Shown here: in pieces, positions 1 through 7,696 of the stretch | Numbering within the stretch: position 1 is the first letter of the stretch | Layout: the number at the start of each line of letters is the position of its first letter | Assembly: GCF_000238295.3 (NCBI RefSeq) | Contig: NZ_AHCD03000038.1 | Location: forward strand, 1 to 60,529 | From: Pseudoalteromonas rubra | Lineage (GTDB): Bacteria; Pseudomonadota; Gammaproteobacteria; Enterobacterales; Alteromonadaceae | Reading direction: 5' to 3' | Length of the DNA stretch: 60,529 nucleotides | The notes under the pieces: model-generated | What the model saw: only the letters and a program-made list of their open reading frames with translations | The model's database searches: none | Told to the model about the DNA's origin: nothing | Made by a program: the position numbers and the translations under genes

Positions 1-46
1 TTAGAACTCAATCTGTACGAGTGCCCACACAGATGATTGCTTCATA

Positions 47-60
47 TTTTTAAAGAACAA
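47..60 (-). promoter_or_regulatory. rRNA leader boxA antitermination element
   Basis: Read on the minus strand, TTGTTCTTTAAAAA matches the boxA of proteobacterial rRNA leaders (E. coli TGCTCTTTAACAA). It is followed by TGTGTGGGCACTCG, a sequence I know from E. coli 16S leaders. The leader therefore runs off the left edge towards a 16S gene outside the window. NusB/S10-dependent antitermination is known for this element; its function here is inferred. Confidence 0.75.
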
Positions 61-109
61 ATAACTAACCTCAGTTAGTTACCGCAGCCTAGCTGCGAAG
101 TGGAGCGCC

Positions 110-137
110 ATATTAACCGCTTCACTTTTAAAGTCAA
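110..137 (-). promoter_or_regulatory. rRNA operon promoter P2
   Basis: On the minus strand a -35 TTGACT (137-132), a 16-bp spacer and a -10 TAATAT (115-110) are followed by a GC-rich discriminator GGCGCTCC, typical of stringently controlled rRNA promoters. A strongly AT-rich stretch (about 140-165) lies immediately upstream and looks like an UP element. It sits downstream of P1, as in E. coli rrn operons. Confidence 0.75.
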
Positions 138-235
138 CTAGAAAATTTAATTTTTCTTAATTAAGCTTTCCGTTTGGCTTTCCCCTCACTTAGCTCGTTG
201 CTTTTCAGCGTTGTGCTCCGTGTCGGTGGATGCGC

Positions 236-263
236 ATTATAGGGAAATCGAAAACCATTGCAA
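236..263 (-). promoter_or_regulatory. rRNA operon promoter P1
   Basis: On the minus strand a -35 TTGCAA (263-258), a 16-bp spacer and a perfect -10 TATAAT (241-236) are followed by GCGCATCCACCGACACGG. This is nearly the E. coli rrnB P1 initiation region. A-tract-rich DNA with GATC repeats just upstream (about 266-300) could hold an UP element and Fis sites. It drives the rrn operon to the left of the window. Confidence 0.8.
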
Positions 264-365
264 CCCCTTTTTTGATCTTTTTGATCATTTATCTTTAAAC
301 CCTCAATACTGGCAGTAATTACGTAGATAAGATGCAATCTTTTCAACAAGTTCTATATTTAATTA

Positions 366-394
366 TTGCGATATTTGATTAAGTCGTTAATATA
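366..394 (+). promoter_or_regulatory. possible promoter of the RRM protein gene
   Basis: TTGCGA (366-371), 17 bp, then AATATA (389-394) is a plausible sigma-70 promoter about 50 bp before the start codon at 447. It points away from the rRNA promoters. No operator is visible. This is only a consensus match. Confidence 0.3.
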
Positions 395-446
395 GCAACC
401 TTTCTTGTTAAATTAATGTGTATTCAACGTTTTTTGGTAGATCCTT

Positions 447-923
447 ATGAATATTCTCGATCGTAAGACACTATTTACTGTACTTCTCCTGGCAATACTG
501 AGCTACGCGCTCGGTCATTTTGTACTGCTAAATAGTCAAGTAGATCCCGCCCTATTATTGGCGCTAGGCATCATAATTGGAGGTATTGCTTCAGCATTTG
601 CTTCCTCAACAGGAAATACTGGTAGTAGTAGCATCAGTGGTTCGGTAGAAACAACCACACTCTATGTCGGTAATTTACCCTACAGAGCAAATGAACAAGT
701 TGTCCGCGAATTGTTCGAAGAAAAGGGACAGGTTTTTTCGGTTCGTTTGCTTAAAGATAAGAACACGGGTAAACGCCGAGGGTTTGGTTTTGTAGAAATG
801 CCGCAGCCTGATGCTTTAAAAGCCATCAACGAACTCAATGAATCTGAGTTTCAGCAACGTACGTTAAAAGTCAGAGAAGCGAAACAAAAACAAGAGTCAC
901 TGACCACTAACGATCAAGACTGA
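447..923 (+). CDS. membrane-anchored RRM RNA-binding protein
   Basis: This 158-residue protein has two predicted membrane helices (about 9-29 and 36-53), a short Ser/Gly linker, and then one RNA recognition motif. RNP2 is LYVGNL (72-77) and RNP1 is RRGFGFVEM (110-118), with the aromatic residues in place. The tail (about 145-158) is hydrophilic and rich in Gln, Lys and Asp. RRM proteins of this small single-domain type occur in cyanobacteria and marine gammaproteobacteria and bind single-stranded RNA; the membrane anchor suggests RNA binding at the inner membrane, which is inference. Codons 122 to stop, the 3' UTR and the terminator are the source of the tandem array that follows. The gene converges on murI. 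Confidence 0.85.
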   Translation: MNILDRKTLFTVLLLAILSYALGHFVLLNSQVDPALLLALGIIIGGIASAFASSTGNTGSSSISGSVETTTLYVGNLPYRANEQVVRELFEEKGQVFSVRLLKDKNTGKRRGFGFVEMPQPDALKAINELNESEFQQRTLKVREAKQKQESLTTNDQD

Positions 924-962
924 TCTCATTCATTTTATAACAGCTCGTTGTACACACTAACA

Positions 963-996
963 GGGGTGGTACCAATCAGGTTACCACCCCTTTTTT
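963..996 (+). terminator. intrinsic terminator of the RRM gene (first of ten copies)
   Basis: GGGGTGGTA and TACCACCCC form a 9-bp stem around a ten-base loop, followed by TTTTTTA. The same structure recurs downstream at about 1211, 1459, 1707, 1911, 2115, 2319, 2523, 2727 and 2931. The copy at 1459 has a G-to-C change that breaks one stem pair. From the copy at 1707 onward the A at the base of the loop is G. Confidence 0.85.
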
Positions 997-1039
997 ATTT
1001 CTACACGTTATCTTCGCACTTGCATAAAGCAATATCGAA

Positions 1040-1171
1040 ATGCACCCACTATGCCTCGATGCTTTAAAAGCCATCAACGAACTCAATGGATCTGAGCTTC
1101 AGCAACGTACGTTAAAAGTCAGAGAAGCGAAACAAAAACAAGAGTCACTGACCACTAACGATCAAGACTGA
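1040..1171 (+). pseudogene. RRM gene 3' fragment, array copy 2
   Basis: An ATG at 1040 opens a 43-codon frame. It begins MHPLCL and continues in the RRM gene's own frame (DALKAINEL...) to the same TGA. It encodes only the last helix and strand of the RRM plus the tail, with Glu-to-Gly and Phe-to-Leu changes, so it cannot be a working RRM. No ribosome binding site is obvious. It is probably a by-product of the duplication, though translation cannot be excluded. Confidence 0.6.
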
Positions 1172-1287
1172 TCTCATTCATTTTATAACAGCTCGTTGTA
1201 CACACTAACAGGGGTGGTACCAATCAGGTTACCACCCCTTTTTTATTTCTACACGTTATCTTCGCACTTGCATAAAGCAATATCGAA

Positions 1288-1419
1288 ATGCACCCACTAT
1301 GCCTCGATGCTTTAAAAGCCATCAACGAACTCAATGGATCTGAGCTTCAGCAACGTACGTTAAAAGTCAGAGAAGCGAAACAAAAACAAGAGTCACTGAC
1401 CACTAACGATCAAGACTGA
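1288..1419 (+). pseudogene. RRM gene 3' fragment, array copy 3
   Basis: This is the same 43-codon frame as in copy 2, starting MHPLCL and ending at the shared TGA. It is followed by the one terminator copy whose stem is broken by a G-to-C change (about 1465). It has no convincing ribosome binding site. Confidence 0.55.
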
Positions 1420-1535
1420 TCTCATTCATTTTATAACAGCTCGTTGTACACACTAACAGGGGTGCTACCAATCAGGTTACCACCCCTTTTTTATTTCTAC
1501 ACGTTATCTTCGCACTTGCATAAAGCAATATTGAA

Positions 1536-1667
1536 ATGCCCCCACTATGCCCCGATGCTTTAAAAGCCATCAACGAACTCAATGGATCTGAGTTTCAGCA
1601 ACGTACGTTAAAAGTCAGAGAAGCGAAACAAAAACAAGAGTCACTGACCACTAACGATCAAGACTGA
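1536..1667 (+). pseudogene. RRM gene 3' fragment, array copy 4
   Basis: A 43-codon frame starting MPPLCP that keeps the original Phe (GSEFQQ). It is the last copy with an in-frame ATG. The following 204-bp units have lost the upstream part, and their ATG (as at 1786) opens a different frame that stops after nine codons. Confidence 0.55.
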
Positions 1668-1785
1668 TCTCATTCATTTTATAACAGCTCGTTGTACACA
1701 CTAACAGGGGTGGTGCCAATCAGGTTACCACCCCTTTTTTATTTCTACACGTTATCTTCGCACTTGCATAAAGCAATATCGAAAA

Positions 1786-3096
1786 ATGGATCTGAGTTTC
1801 AGCAACGTACGTTAAAAGTCAGAGAAGCGAAACAAAAACAAGAGTCACTGACCACTAACGATCAAGACTGATCTCATTCATTTTATAACAGCTCGTTGTA
1901 CACACTAACAGGGGTGGTGCCAATCAGGTTACCACCCCTTTTTTATTTCTACACGTTATCTTCGCACTTGCATAAAGCAATATCGAAAAATGGATCTGAG
2001 TTTCAGCAACGTACGTTAAAAGTCAGAGAAGCGAAACAAAAACAAGAGTCACTGACCACTAACGATCAAGACTGATCTCATTCATTTTATAACAGCTCGT
2101 TGTACACACTAACAGGGGTGGTGCCAATCAGGTTACCACCCCTTTTTTATTTCTACACGTTATCTTCGCACTTGCATAAAGCAATATCGAAAAATGGATC
2201 TGAGTTTCAGCAACGTACGTTAAAAGTCAGAGAAGCGAAACAAAAACAAGAGTCACTGACCACTAACGATCAAGACTGATCTCATTCATTTTATAACAGC
2301 TCGTTGTACACACTAACAGGGGTGGTGCCAATCAGGTTACCACCCCTTTTTTATTTCTACACGTTATCTTCGCACTTGCATAAAGCAATATCGAAAAATG
2401 GATCTGAGTTTCAGCAACGTACGTTAAAAGTCAGAGAAGCGAAACAAAAACAAGAGTCACTGACCACTAACGATCAAGACTGATCTCATTCATTTTATAA
2501 CAGCTCGTTGTACACACTAACAGGGGTGGTGCCAATCAGGTTACCACCCCTTTTTTATTTCTACACGTTATCTTCGCACTTGCATAAAGCAATATCGAAA
2601 AATGGATCTGAGTTTCAGCAACGTACGTTAAAAGTCAGAGAAGCGAAACAAAAACAAGAGTCACTGACCACTAACGATCAAGACTGATCTCATTCATTTT
2701 ATAACAGCTCGTTGTACACACTAACAGGGGTGGTGCCAATCAGGTTACCACCCCTTTTTTATTTCTACACGTTATCTTCGCACTTGCATAAAGCAATATC
2801 GAAAAATGGATCTGAGTTTCAGCAACGTACGTTAAAAGTCAGAGAAGCGAAACAAAAACAAGAGTCACTGACCACTAACGATCAAGACTGATCTCATTCA
2901 TTTTATAACAGCTCGTTGTACACACTAACAGGGGTGGTGCCAATCAGGTTACCACCCCTTTTTTATTTCTACACGTTATCTTCGCACTTGCATAAAGCAA
3001 TATCGAAAAATGGATCTGAGTTTCAGCAACGTACGTTAAAAGTCAGAGAAGCGAAACAAAAACAAGCGTCACTGATCACTAACGATCAAGGCTGAT
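1786..3096 (+). repeat. tandem array, 204-bp class (six full copies and one partial)
   Basis: Units start with ATGGATCTGAG at 1786, 1990, 2194, 2398, 2602 and 2806, exactly 204 bp apart and identical by eye. A seventh, partial unit runs from 3010 to about 3096. Relative to the 248-bp class, 44 bp at the unit start are missing. The junction GAAAAATGG shares AAATG microhomology with the older junction GAAATGC. The last partial copy has three substitutions, lacks the terminator and overlaps the last codons of murI on the other strand. Confidence 0.95.
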
Positions 3097-3879
3097 CAAT
3101 CTGACGCCAGGTCTATCAATGTTATACGCCTGGGTTGCCGTCGCGTACCAATTCGTTACTCCTAACTCAACGCCATTGCACTGAACTGGCACCCCAGGCT
3201 CTTCAGCCATGCCCCCTTGCGCCAATAAAGACGTAACACGTCTGGCAATTGCAGCGCCTGAATCAATCAGGGTCACCGACTCAGAGATGGCCTCACTCAA
3301 AGGTTTCGCAATAATAGGAAAGTGCGTACACCCCAAGACTAAGTGATCCAACCCTGCGGCGAGTTCAAGTTGTTTGATCTCAGCGGCAAGCTGCTCACGG
3401 TCAATCTCACCGGACCAATAAAACTGTTCAGCCAGCTCAACCAATTTAGTCGACTGATACAAATCAACCTGGCATTCGTTCGCGAATTGCGTAATGAGCT
3501 GTTGGGTGTATGTATTTCCGGACGTTGCTGGCGTCGCCAGTAAGCCAATATGTCGACTACGACTGGCAATGGCTGCGGGCTTGATGGCAGGCACAACTCC
3601 AACAATCGGGATAGAGGTTAACTGACGCGTAGATTCCAATGCATAAGTTGAGGCGGTGTTGCATGCAATCACTATGATATCGACCGGATGCAAGTCACGA
3701 TCGAGCCACTTGATCAGGGCGGCCAAACGCTGCTGAATAGTCTGCTGGGACTGTAAGCCATAAGGCAGCAGCACGTTGTCCATCACATAGCTATAATCGG
3801 CATGAGGCAGTACCGCACGAATGTGCTCAAGCACGCTGGTTCCACCGATACCAGAATCAAAAACGAGAATGTGTGGCAC
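3079..3879 (-). CDS. murI: glutamate racemase
   Basis: It converts L-glutamate to D-glutamate for peptidoglycan precursors, in the cytoplasm. The 266-residue length is normal. The two catalytic cysteines are visible in ACNTAST (Cys73) and LGCTHFP (Cys184), and the N-terminal DSGIGG motif is intact. The start is GTG at 3879, with AAGGAG five bases upstream; an overlapping ATG is out of frame. The last five codons (ISLDR) and the stop are formed by sequence that belongs, on the opposite strand, to the final partial unit of the RRM 3' repeat array. The gene is convergent with the RRM gene. Confidence 0.95.
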   Translation of the reverse strand: MPHILVFDSGIGGTSVLEHIRAVLPHADYSYVMDNVLLPYGLQSQQTIQQRLAALIKWLDRDLHPVDIIVIACNTASTYALESTRQLTSIPIVGVVPAIKPAAIASRSRHIGLLATPATSGNTYTQQLITQFANECQVDLYQSTKLVELAEQFYWSGEIDREQLAAEIKQLELAAGLDHLVLGCTHFPIIAKPLSEAISESVTLIDSGAAIARRVTSLLAQGGMAEEPGVPVQCNGVELGVTNWYATATQAYNIDRPGVRLISLDR

Positions 3880-3976
3880 ATGCGCTCCTTATTTACAGTT
3901 CGCGCGCAGTGTGCCACGGTCAGGGTTTAAAATAAATACTTGTGTCAGCTCAAACTGAATGGGTTCGGACGCGTTA

Positions 3977-5089
3977 TTATACCTGCTGGTCTTGCTTCTC
4001 AGCTTGACGTGATTCCAGTGCGCTGAAGAAGCCTTCAGCATAATCCAGAAACTCATTCAGACGTGCCTGGCCTTCGTTGATCCACGCCATAATATCCGGT
4101 AACTGAGCTTCTATACCCAGTCCTTTCGCCTCATCATGGATCCCTTCCAAACGCTGATCCAATGGCTGTAATGCTTTTTCCAGATCTTTCATCGGATTAC
4201 TTTGCTGATACTGAGCAATTGCTGCCGAGGTTTTAGTCTGGCGCAAGTCCATGGTGAAGTTGACGATTTGCTCACTGTTAATACCCAGCTCCTGCACTTT
4301 GGCAAAGGCATCGTCGTAATCACCGGCAAAAAAGGTGTCGCTGACATCACGGATATCTTTCATCATATCGTTGATGGCTGCCTGCTCATCTTCATTCAGA
4401 TCGCCATTCACACTGATAGAAAAGTTAAGTTCACGACTGCTCTGCTCACCATAAGCAAATCCTTCACCGTCACCATTGCGTGCATAACTGGCAGCCTGAG
4501 ATTGGCTCATCGCATCACTGAATGAAATCACCACCTCATCGCCTTCTGCTGTAGTAAAGGCGTATTCAGCCTGATTCGATAAGCTGGCAAACTGAGCGGC
4601 ACTAACAGACACTTGCTGGGGCTTAGGATCAAACAACTCTTTTTCAAATTCGTCCAGGCCGTTAAAAATGCCTTCCCGGGACTTTTCTATCCCATCCTCA
4701 ATTTCATCATTGAATAAACCGGTGCCTTTTAACTCTTCCGACGCTTCATCAATCCCCATCTGCACGCCCTTGCGTGCTTGATCAAGCATACTCTTGAGTG
4801 TGTCGTCATCTTCCCCTGCGGCTTTGGCTTTTTTCACTGCCCCCTGTACAAACCCCAGCACATTTTTGACAATTTCCTCAAAATCAAACAGCGGCTTGTC
4901 TTTTTCTTCTTTTTTCTCAATGCCCAGCGCCTGCGCCAGTTTATCATCGAGCATTTTTGCCGCTGCCTGAGATTTGTTTCCGTGGTAACTATCCGTATTA
5001 ATTGACATATTAGGGATAAGCGATTTAGCTTTACCCGCGTTATGCTGCATCGCCGGATTCAACAGCTGATTCAACTGTCCGATTTTCAT
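3977..5089 (-). CDS. DUF5610-like protein of unknown function
   Basis: Starting at ATG 5089 with GGAGAG upstream gives 370 residues; the longer upstream frame is antisense to trmA and is rejected. There is no signal peptide or membrane helix. The chain is acidic, Gln/Ala-rich and mostly helical, with a Lys-rich segment (about 60-90) and a C-terminal part containing MDLRQTKTSAAIAQYQ. I recall proteins of this shape in Pseudoalteromonas and Vibrio labelled DUF5610, but I cannot verify that. It stands alone, divergent from trmA and in the same direction as murI. No function is proposed. Confidence 0.7.
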   Translation of the reverse strand: MKIGQLNQLLNPAMQHNAGKAKSLIPNMSINTDSYHGNKSQAAAKMLDDKLAQALGIEKKEEKDKPLFDFEEIVKNVLGFVQGAVKKAKAAGEDDDTLKSMLDQARKGVQMGIDEASEELKGTGLFNDEIEDGIEKSREGIFNGLDEFEKELFDPKPQQVSVSAAQFASLSNQAEYAFTTAEGDEVVISFSDAMSQSQAASYARNGDGEGFAYGEQSSRELNFSISVNGDLNEDEQAAINDMMKDIRDVSDTFFAGDYDDAFAKVQELGINSEQIVNFTMDLRQTKTSAAIAQYQQSNPMKDLEKALQPLDQRLEGIHDEAKGLGIEAQLPDIMAWINEGQARLNEFLDYAEGFFSALESRQAEKQDQQV

Positions 5090-5248
5090 GTCTGCTCTCC
5101 GCTTTACTTGATAGTTGGTTATCGGCCAAAACGCCATAAGCTTAAGTCTATTGTACAATAAAAGAGCAAAAAGTTTTGCTCTGTGCTGGACAAATCGAAA
5201 GTGCATCCTAAAATAGCGCCTCTTTGCATTAACTATGGTGGTTTTAAT

Positions 5249-6346
5249 ATGGCGGTGATCACGATTGACACTTCGACCTACGAGCAACAGTTGAAAGAAA
5301 AACAACAGCGGATCAGTGCGCAATTTGCCCGCTTCGATGCGCCACAACTGGAAGTGTACGACTCCCCCAAAAGCCACTATCGTCAGCGTTGTGAATTCAG
5401 AGTCTGGCATGATGGTGACGATCTGTTCCACATCATGTTCGATCAGCAAACCAAAGAGAAGATCCGGGTCGATCAGTTTGATCCAGGTGCGCCTCTGGTC
5501 AATGAAATGATGCAGGTGATGATGGATAAACTGCGTCACAACGAGATCCTGCGCCGTAAACTGTTCCAAATTGACTATCTCACTACACTCAGTGGAGAAG
5601 TACTGATCAGCCTGCTTTACCACAAAGCACTGGATGATGCCTGGCAAGAAGCGATGCAAACGCTACGTCACGAGCTACAGCAGAGTTATAAAGTTGACTT
5701 TATCGGCCGAGCCAGAAAACAAAAAGTGGTATTTGGTGATGACTTTGTGACTGAGCGGCTGACGGTTAATGACAAGCAGTACACCTATCAGCAAGTCGAA
5801 AACAGCTTTACTCAACCCAATGCTGCAGTGAACGAGAAGATGCTGGCATGGGCACAAGACCTGTGCGCACCACTGCAAAACGACTTACTTGAACTGTATT
5901 GTGGCAATGGCAACTTTTCCATCGCCCTGGCGGGTCAATTTAATCGGGTATTAGCCACAGAAATTTCTAAATCTTCTGTACACTCAGCGCAGTACAATAT
6001 CGCAGCCAATAAGGTAGATAACCTTGATATCATTCGTATGTCGAGTGAAGAATTTACGGCAGCGATGAAGGGCGAAAAACAGTTCTCACGCCTCAAAGGA
6101 ATAGATCTGCACAGTTACAACTGCCAGACCATTCTGGTAGACCCGCCACGCGCAGGCATGGATGAATTAACCTGTAAACTGGTCAGCCAATACGACAACA
6201 TCATTTATATTTCCTGCAACCCGGATACGCTGGAACGTGATTTGGAATTGCTATGTGAAACGCATCAGGTGTCGCGTATCGCTATCTTCGATCAGTTCCC
6301 TTACACCCACCATGTTGAATCGGGTGTCTTTCTGACCAGAAAGTAA
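5249..6346 (+). CDS. trmA: tRNA (uracil-5-)-methyltransferase
   Basis: It methylates U54 of tRNA to ribothymidine using SAM. The 365-residue product from ATG 5249 lines up with E. coli TrmA (366) along its length. It has the SAM-binding LELYCGNGNFS, the catalytic cysteine in YISCNP, and the C-terminal FDQFPYTHHVE. An in-frame upstream start at 5183 would add 22 residues that TrmA lacks. The gene is divergent from the DUF5610-like gene and converges on the dsbA pair across a shared terminator. Confidence 0.95.
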   Translation: MAVITIDTSTYEQQLKEKQQRISAQFARFDAPQLEVYDSPKSHYRQRCEFRVWHDGDDLFHIMFDQQTKEKIRVDQFDPGAPLVNEMMQVMMDKLRHNEILRRKLFQIDYLTTLSGEVLISLLYHKALDDAWQEAMQTLRHELQQSYKVDFIGRARKQKVVFGDDFVTERLTVNDKQYTYQQVENSFTQPNAAVNEKMLAWAQDLCAPLQNDLLELYCGNGNFSIALAGQFNRVLATEISKSSVHSAQYNIAANKVDNLDIIRMSSEEFTAAMKGEKQFSRLKGIDLHSYNCQTILVDPPRAGMDELTCKLVSQYDNIIYISCNPDTLERDLELLCETHQVSRIAIFDQFPYTHHVESGVFLTRK

Positions 6347-6363
6347 ATGCGCATGTGAGACAC

Positions 6364-6394
6364 AAAAAAACCCGCGTATACCGCGGGTTTTTTC
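6364..6394. terminator. bidirectional terminator between trmA and dsbA
   Basis: AAAAAAACCCGCG, a short TATA loop and CGCGGGTTTTTT form a hairpin with an A-tract before and a T-tract after. It can therefore end transcripts of the convergent genes on both strands. Confidence 0.85.
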
Positions 6395-6405
6395 ATTCTG
6401 GCAAA

Positions 6406-7041
6406 TTAAGATTTTTTCGCCAGATAATTAATCAGTGCAGCAATGTCATCCGGTGACGTCACTCCCGACTCCCGCGACAAGATCAGCTTGTATTTACCAT
6501 TGACGATAAACGTCGGTACACCACTCAATGCACCTTTGTCCTGCATTTGCTCTTGCGCACGTTTCATTTTCTTCGCTTTTGTGCGAACTGAGAAACTCTT
6601 ATACAGTTTATCAAATTTCTCTGCAGACACGCCCTGTGCAACAAACAGATCTTTGATGTCTGCCACTTCGTTGAACTTACCGCGCTTACCATGCAAGTGC
6701 GCAAACATGGCCGATACAATCTTATCTTTTTGTGGCAACACTGATGCTGTCGCCAATGCCGTACTCATCATTTGCTGAATTTCAGGGTCCCTGACGCCAA
6801 CAAAGTCGACGTGGCTCTTTTTGAACTTCACATCCTGATCCAGTTTTGGCTTAAACTCACCGATCAATGATTCAAAGTTATTACAGGCCGGGCAATAAAA
6901 AGAGAAGTACTCTGTCACTTCAGGTTTCTTTGTACCGCGTTCTGCAACCACTTCATAATGCTTGCCTTCCTGGAAGTTGGCAGCATTGGCCATTAAAGGC
7001 AGGAACAGCGCCAGTGCAGCGGCGCAAATAGATTTAAACAT
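6406..7041 (-). CDS. periplasmic thiol:disulfide oxidase, DsbA family (CPAC)
   Basis: This is a 211-residue DsbA-fold protein with a cleavable signal peptide (about 1-20, ending ANA). The active site is CPAC (Cys50-Cys53) instead of the usual CPHC, and the cis-proline loop is GVPTF. DsbA introduces disulfides into exported proteins. The X-X dipeptide between the cysteines sets the redox potential, so the PA variant is likely less oxidising than the neighbouring paralogue (inference). It is 12 bp downstream of the CPHC paralogue, so the two are co-transcribed. Such oxidases would support the type II secretion substrates and pseudopilins encoded nearby. Confidence 0.85.
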   Translation of the reverse strand: MFKSICAAALALFLPLMANAANFQEGKHYEVVAERGTKKPEVTEYFSFYCPACNNFESLIGEFKPKLDQDVKFKKSHVDFVGVRDPEIQQMMSTALATASVLPQKDKIVSAMFAHLHGKRGKFNEVADIKDLFVAQGVSAEKFDKLYKSFSVRTKAKKMKRAQEQMQDKGALSGVPTFIVNGKYKLILSRESGVTSPDDIAALINYLAKKS

Positions 7042-7053
7042 AGTCTGCTTCCC

Positions 7054-7677
7054 TTATTTTTCTAATAGGTGTTTAACCAGAGCATCAAGCTCAGCTTGGC
7101 TGCTCAGTTCTCTCAGGTTAATCTTATATTTGTCGTTCACAACAAAAGTTGGGACGCCCGTTAAGGCACCCGCTTTACTAAATGCATCTTGCTTCTCAAC
7201 CATCGCTTTCTCAGCACTGATCACTGGCATGCTTGCCATAGCAGCATCGAACTGCTCAGCACTGATGCCATTCGCTTCCAGTAACTTTTTGACATCTTTT
7301 AAGTCTTTTAGTTGCACTTGCTGCACATGTATGGTGTTGAAGATCTGGTCGCTCACCTGCTGTGCTTTACCATGGTGTTTTGCAATGATGTAGGCATAAC
7401 TCAGGTTGCTCTGTACTTCTGGTGCCAGGCCACCCAGGAAATTAACGTGGCTTTTTTCAAACACAGCACCTTGTGGCAGGCTTTTCTCCAGCGCTTTGGC
7501 AACCGGTTCGAACTGGAAGCAATGCGGGCAATAAAAAGAAAAGAACTCGGTGACTTTGGCCGATTCACTTTTTGTTGTCGTTAGCGTCTGATAGTGCTTA
7601 CCATCCGTGAAGTCGGCTGCCATTGCCAACACTGGCATACACAACGCAATTAGCGCAACCTTGATCGATTTTAACAT
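7054..7677 (-). CDS. dsbA: periplasmic thiol:disulfide interchange protein DsbA (CPHC)
   Basis: A 207-residue protein from ATG 7677. It has a signal peptide (about 1-20, AMA), the classical CPHC active site (Cys50-Cys53) and a GVPTF cis-proline loop. The longer frame from 7737 overlaps srkA and has no ribosome site, whereas GAGAG lies just before 7677. The srkA-dsbA order matches E. coli yihE-dsbA. It would be reoxidised by DsbB, which is not in the window. Confidence 0.93.
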   Translation of the reverse strand: MLKSIKVALIALCMPVLAMAADFTDGKHYQTLTTTKSESAKVTEFFSFYCPHCFQFEPVAKALEKSLPQGAVFEKSHVNFLGGLAPEVQSNLSYAYIIAKHHGKAQQVSDQIFNTIHVQQVQLKDLKDVKKLLEANGISAEQFDAAMASMPVISAEKAMVEKQDAFSKAGALTGVPTFVVNDKYKINLRELSSQAELDALVKHLLEK

Positions 7678-7696
7678 TACTATTCTCTCTAAATTT

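Larger units (their letters stand above)
810..1785 (+). repeat. tandem array, 248-bp class (four copies)
   Basis: Units start with GATGCTTTAAA at 810 (inside the RRM gene), 1058, 1306 and 1554, exactly 248 bp apart. Each unit holds the last 37 codons of the RRM gene, its TGA, a ~40-base 3' UTR, the terminator and ~60 bases of spacer. Copies 2 and 3 share a TTT-to-CTT change. Copy 3 has a mutated terminator stem and a changed spacer end. The fourth copy is cut at 1785, where the shorter 204-bp class begins. Near identity of the copies points to recent expansion or ongoing homogenisation. Confidence 0.95.

Noticed and set aside
161..349. 62-codon minus-strand ORF
   Set aside because: It covers the rRNA promoter P1 and its leader; the ORF is chance.
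810..3096. CRISPR array
   Set aside because: Units are 204-248 bp, head to tail with no variable spacers and clear coding and terminator content.
5090..5659. N-terminal extension of the DUF5610-like gene
   Set aside because: It is antisense to trmA, has no ribosome site at its start, and a good GGAGAG-preceded ATG exists at 5089.
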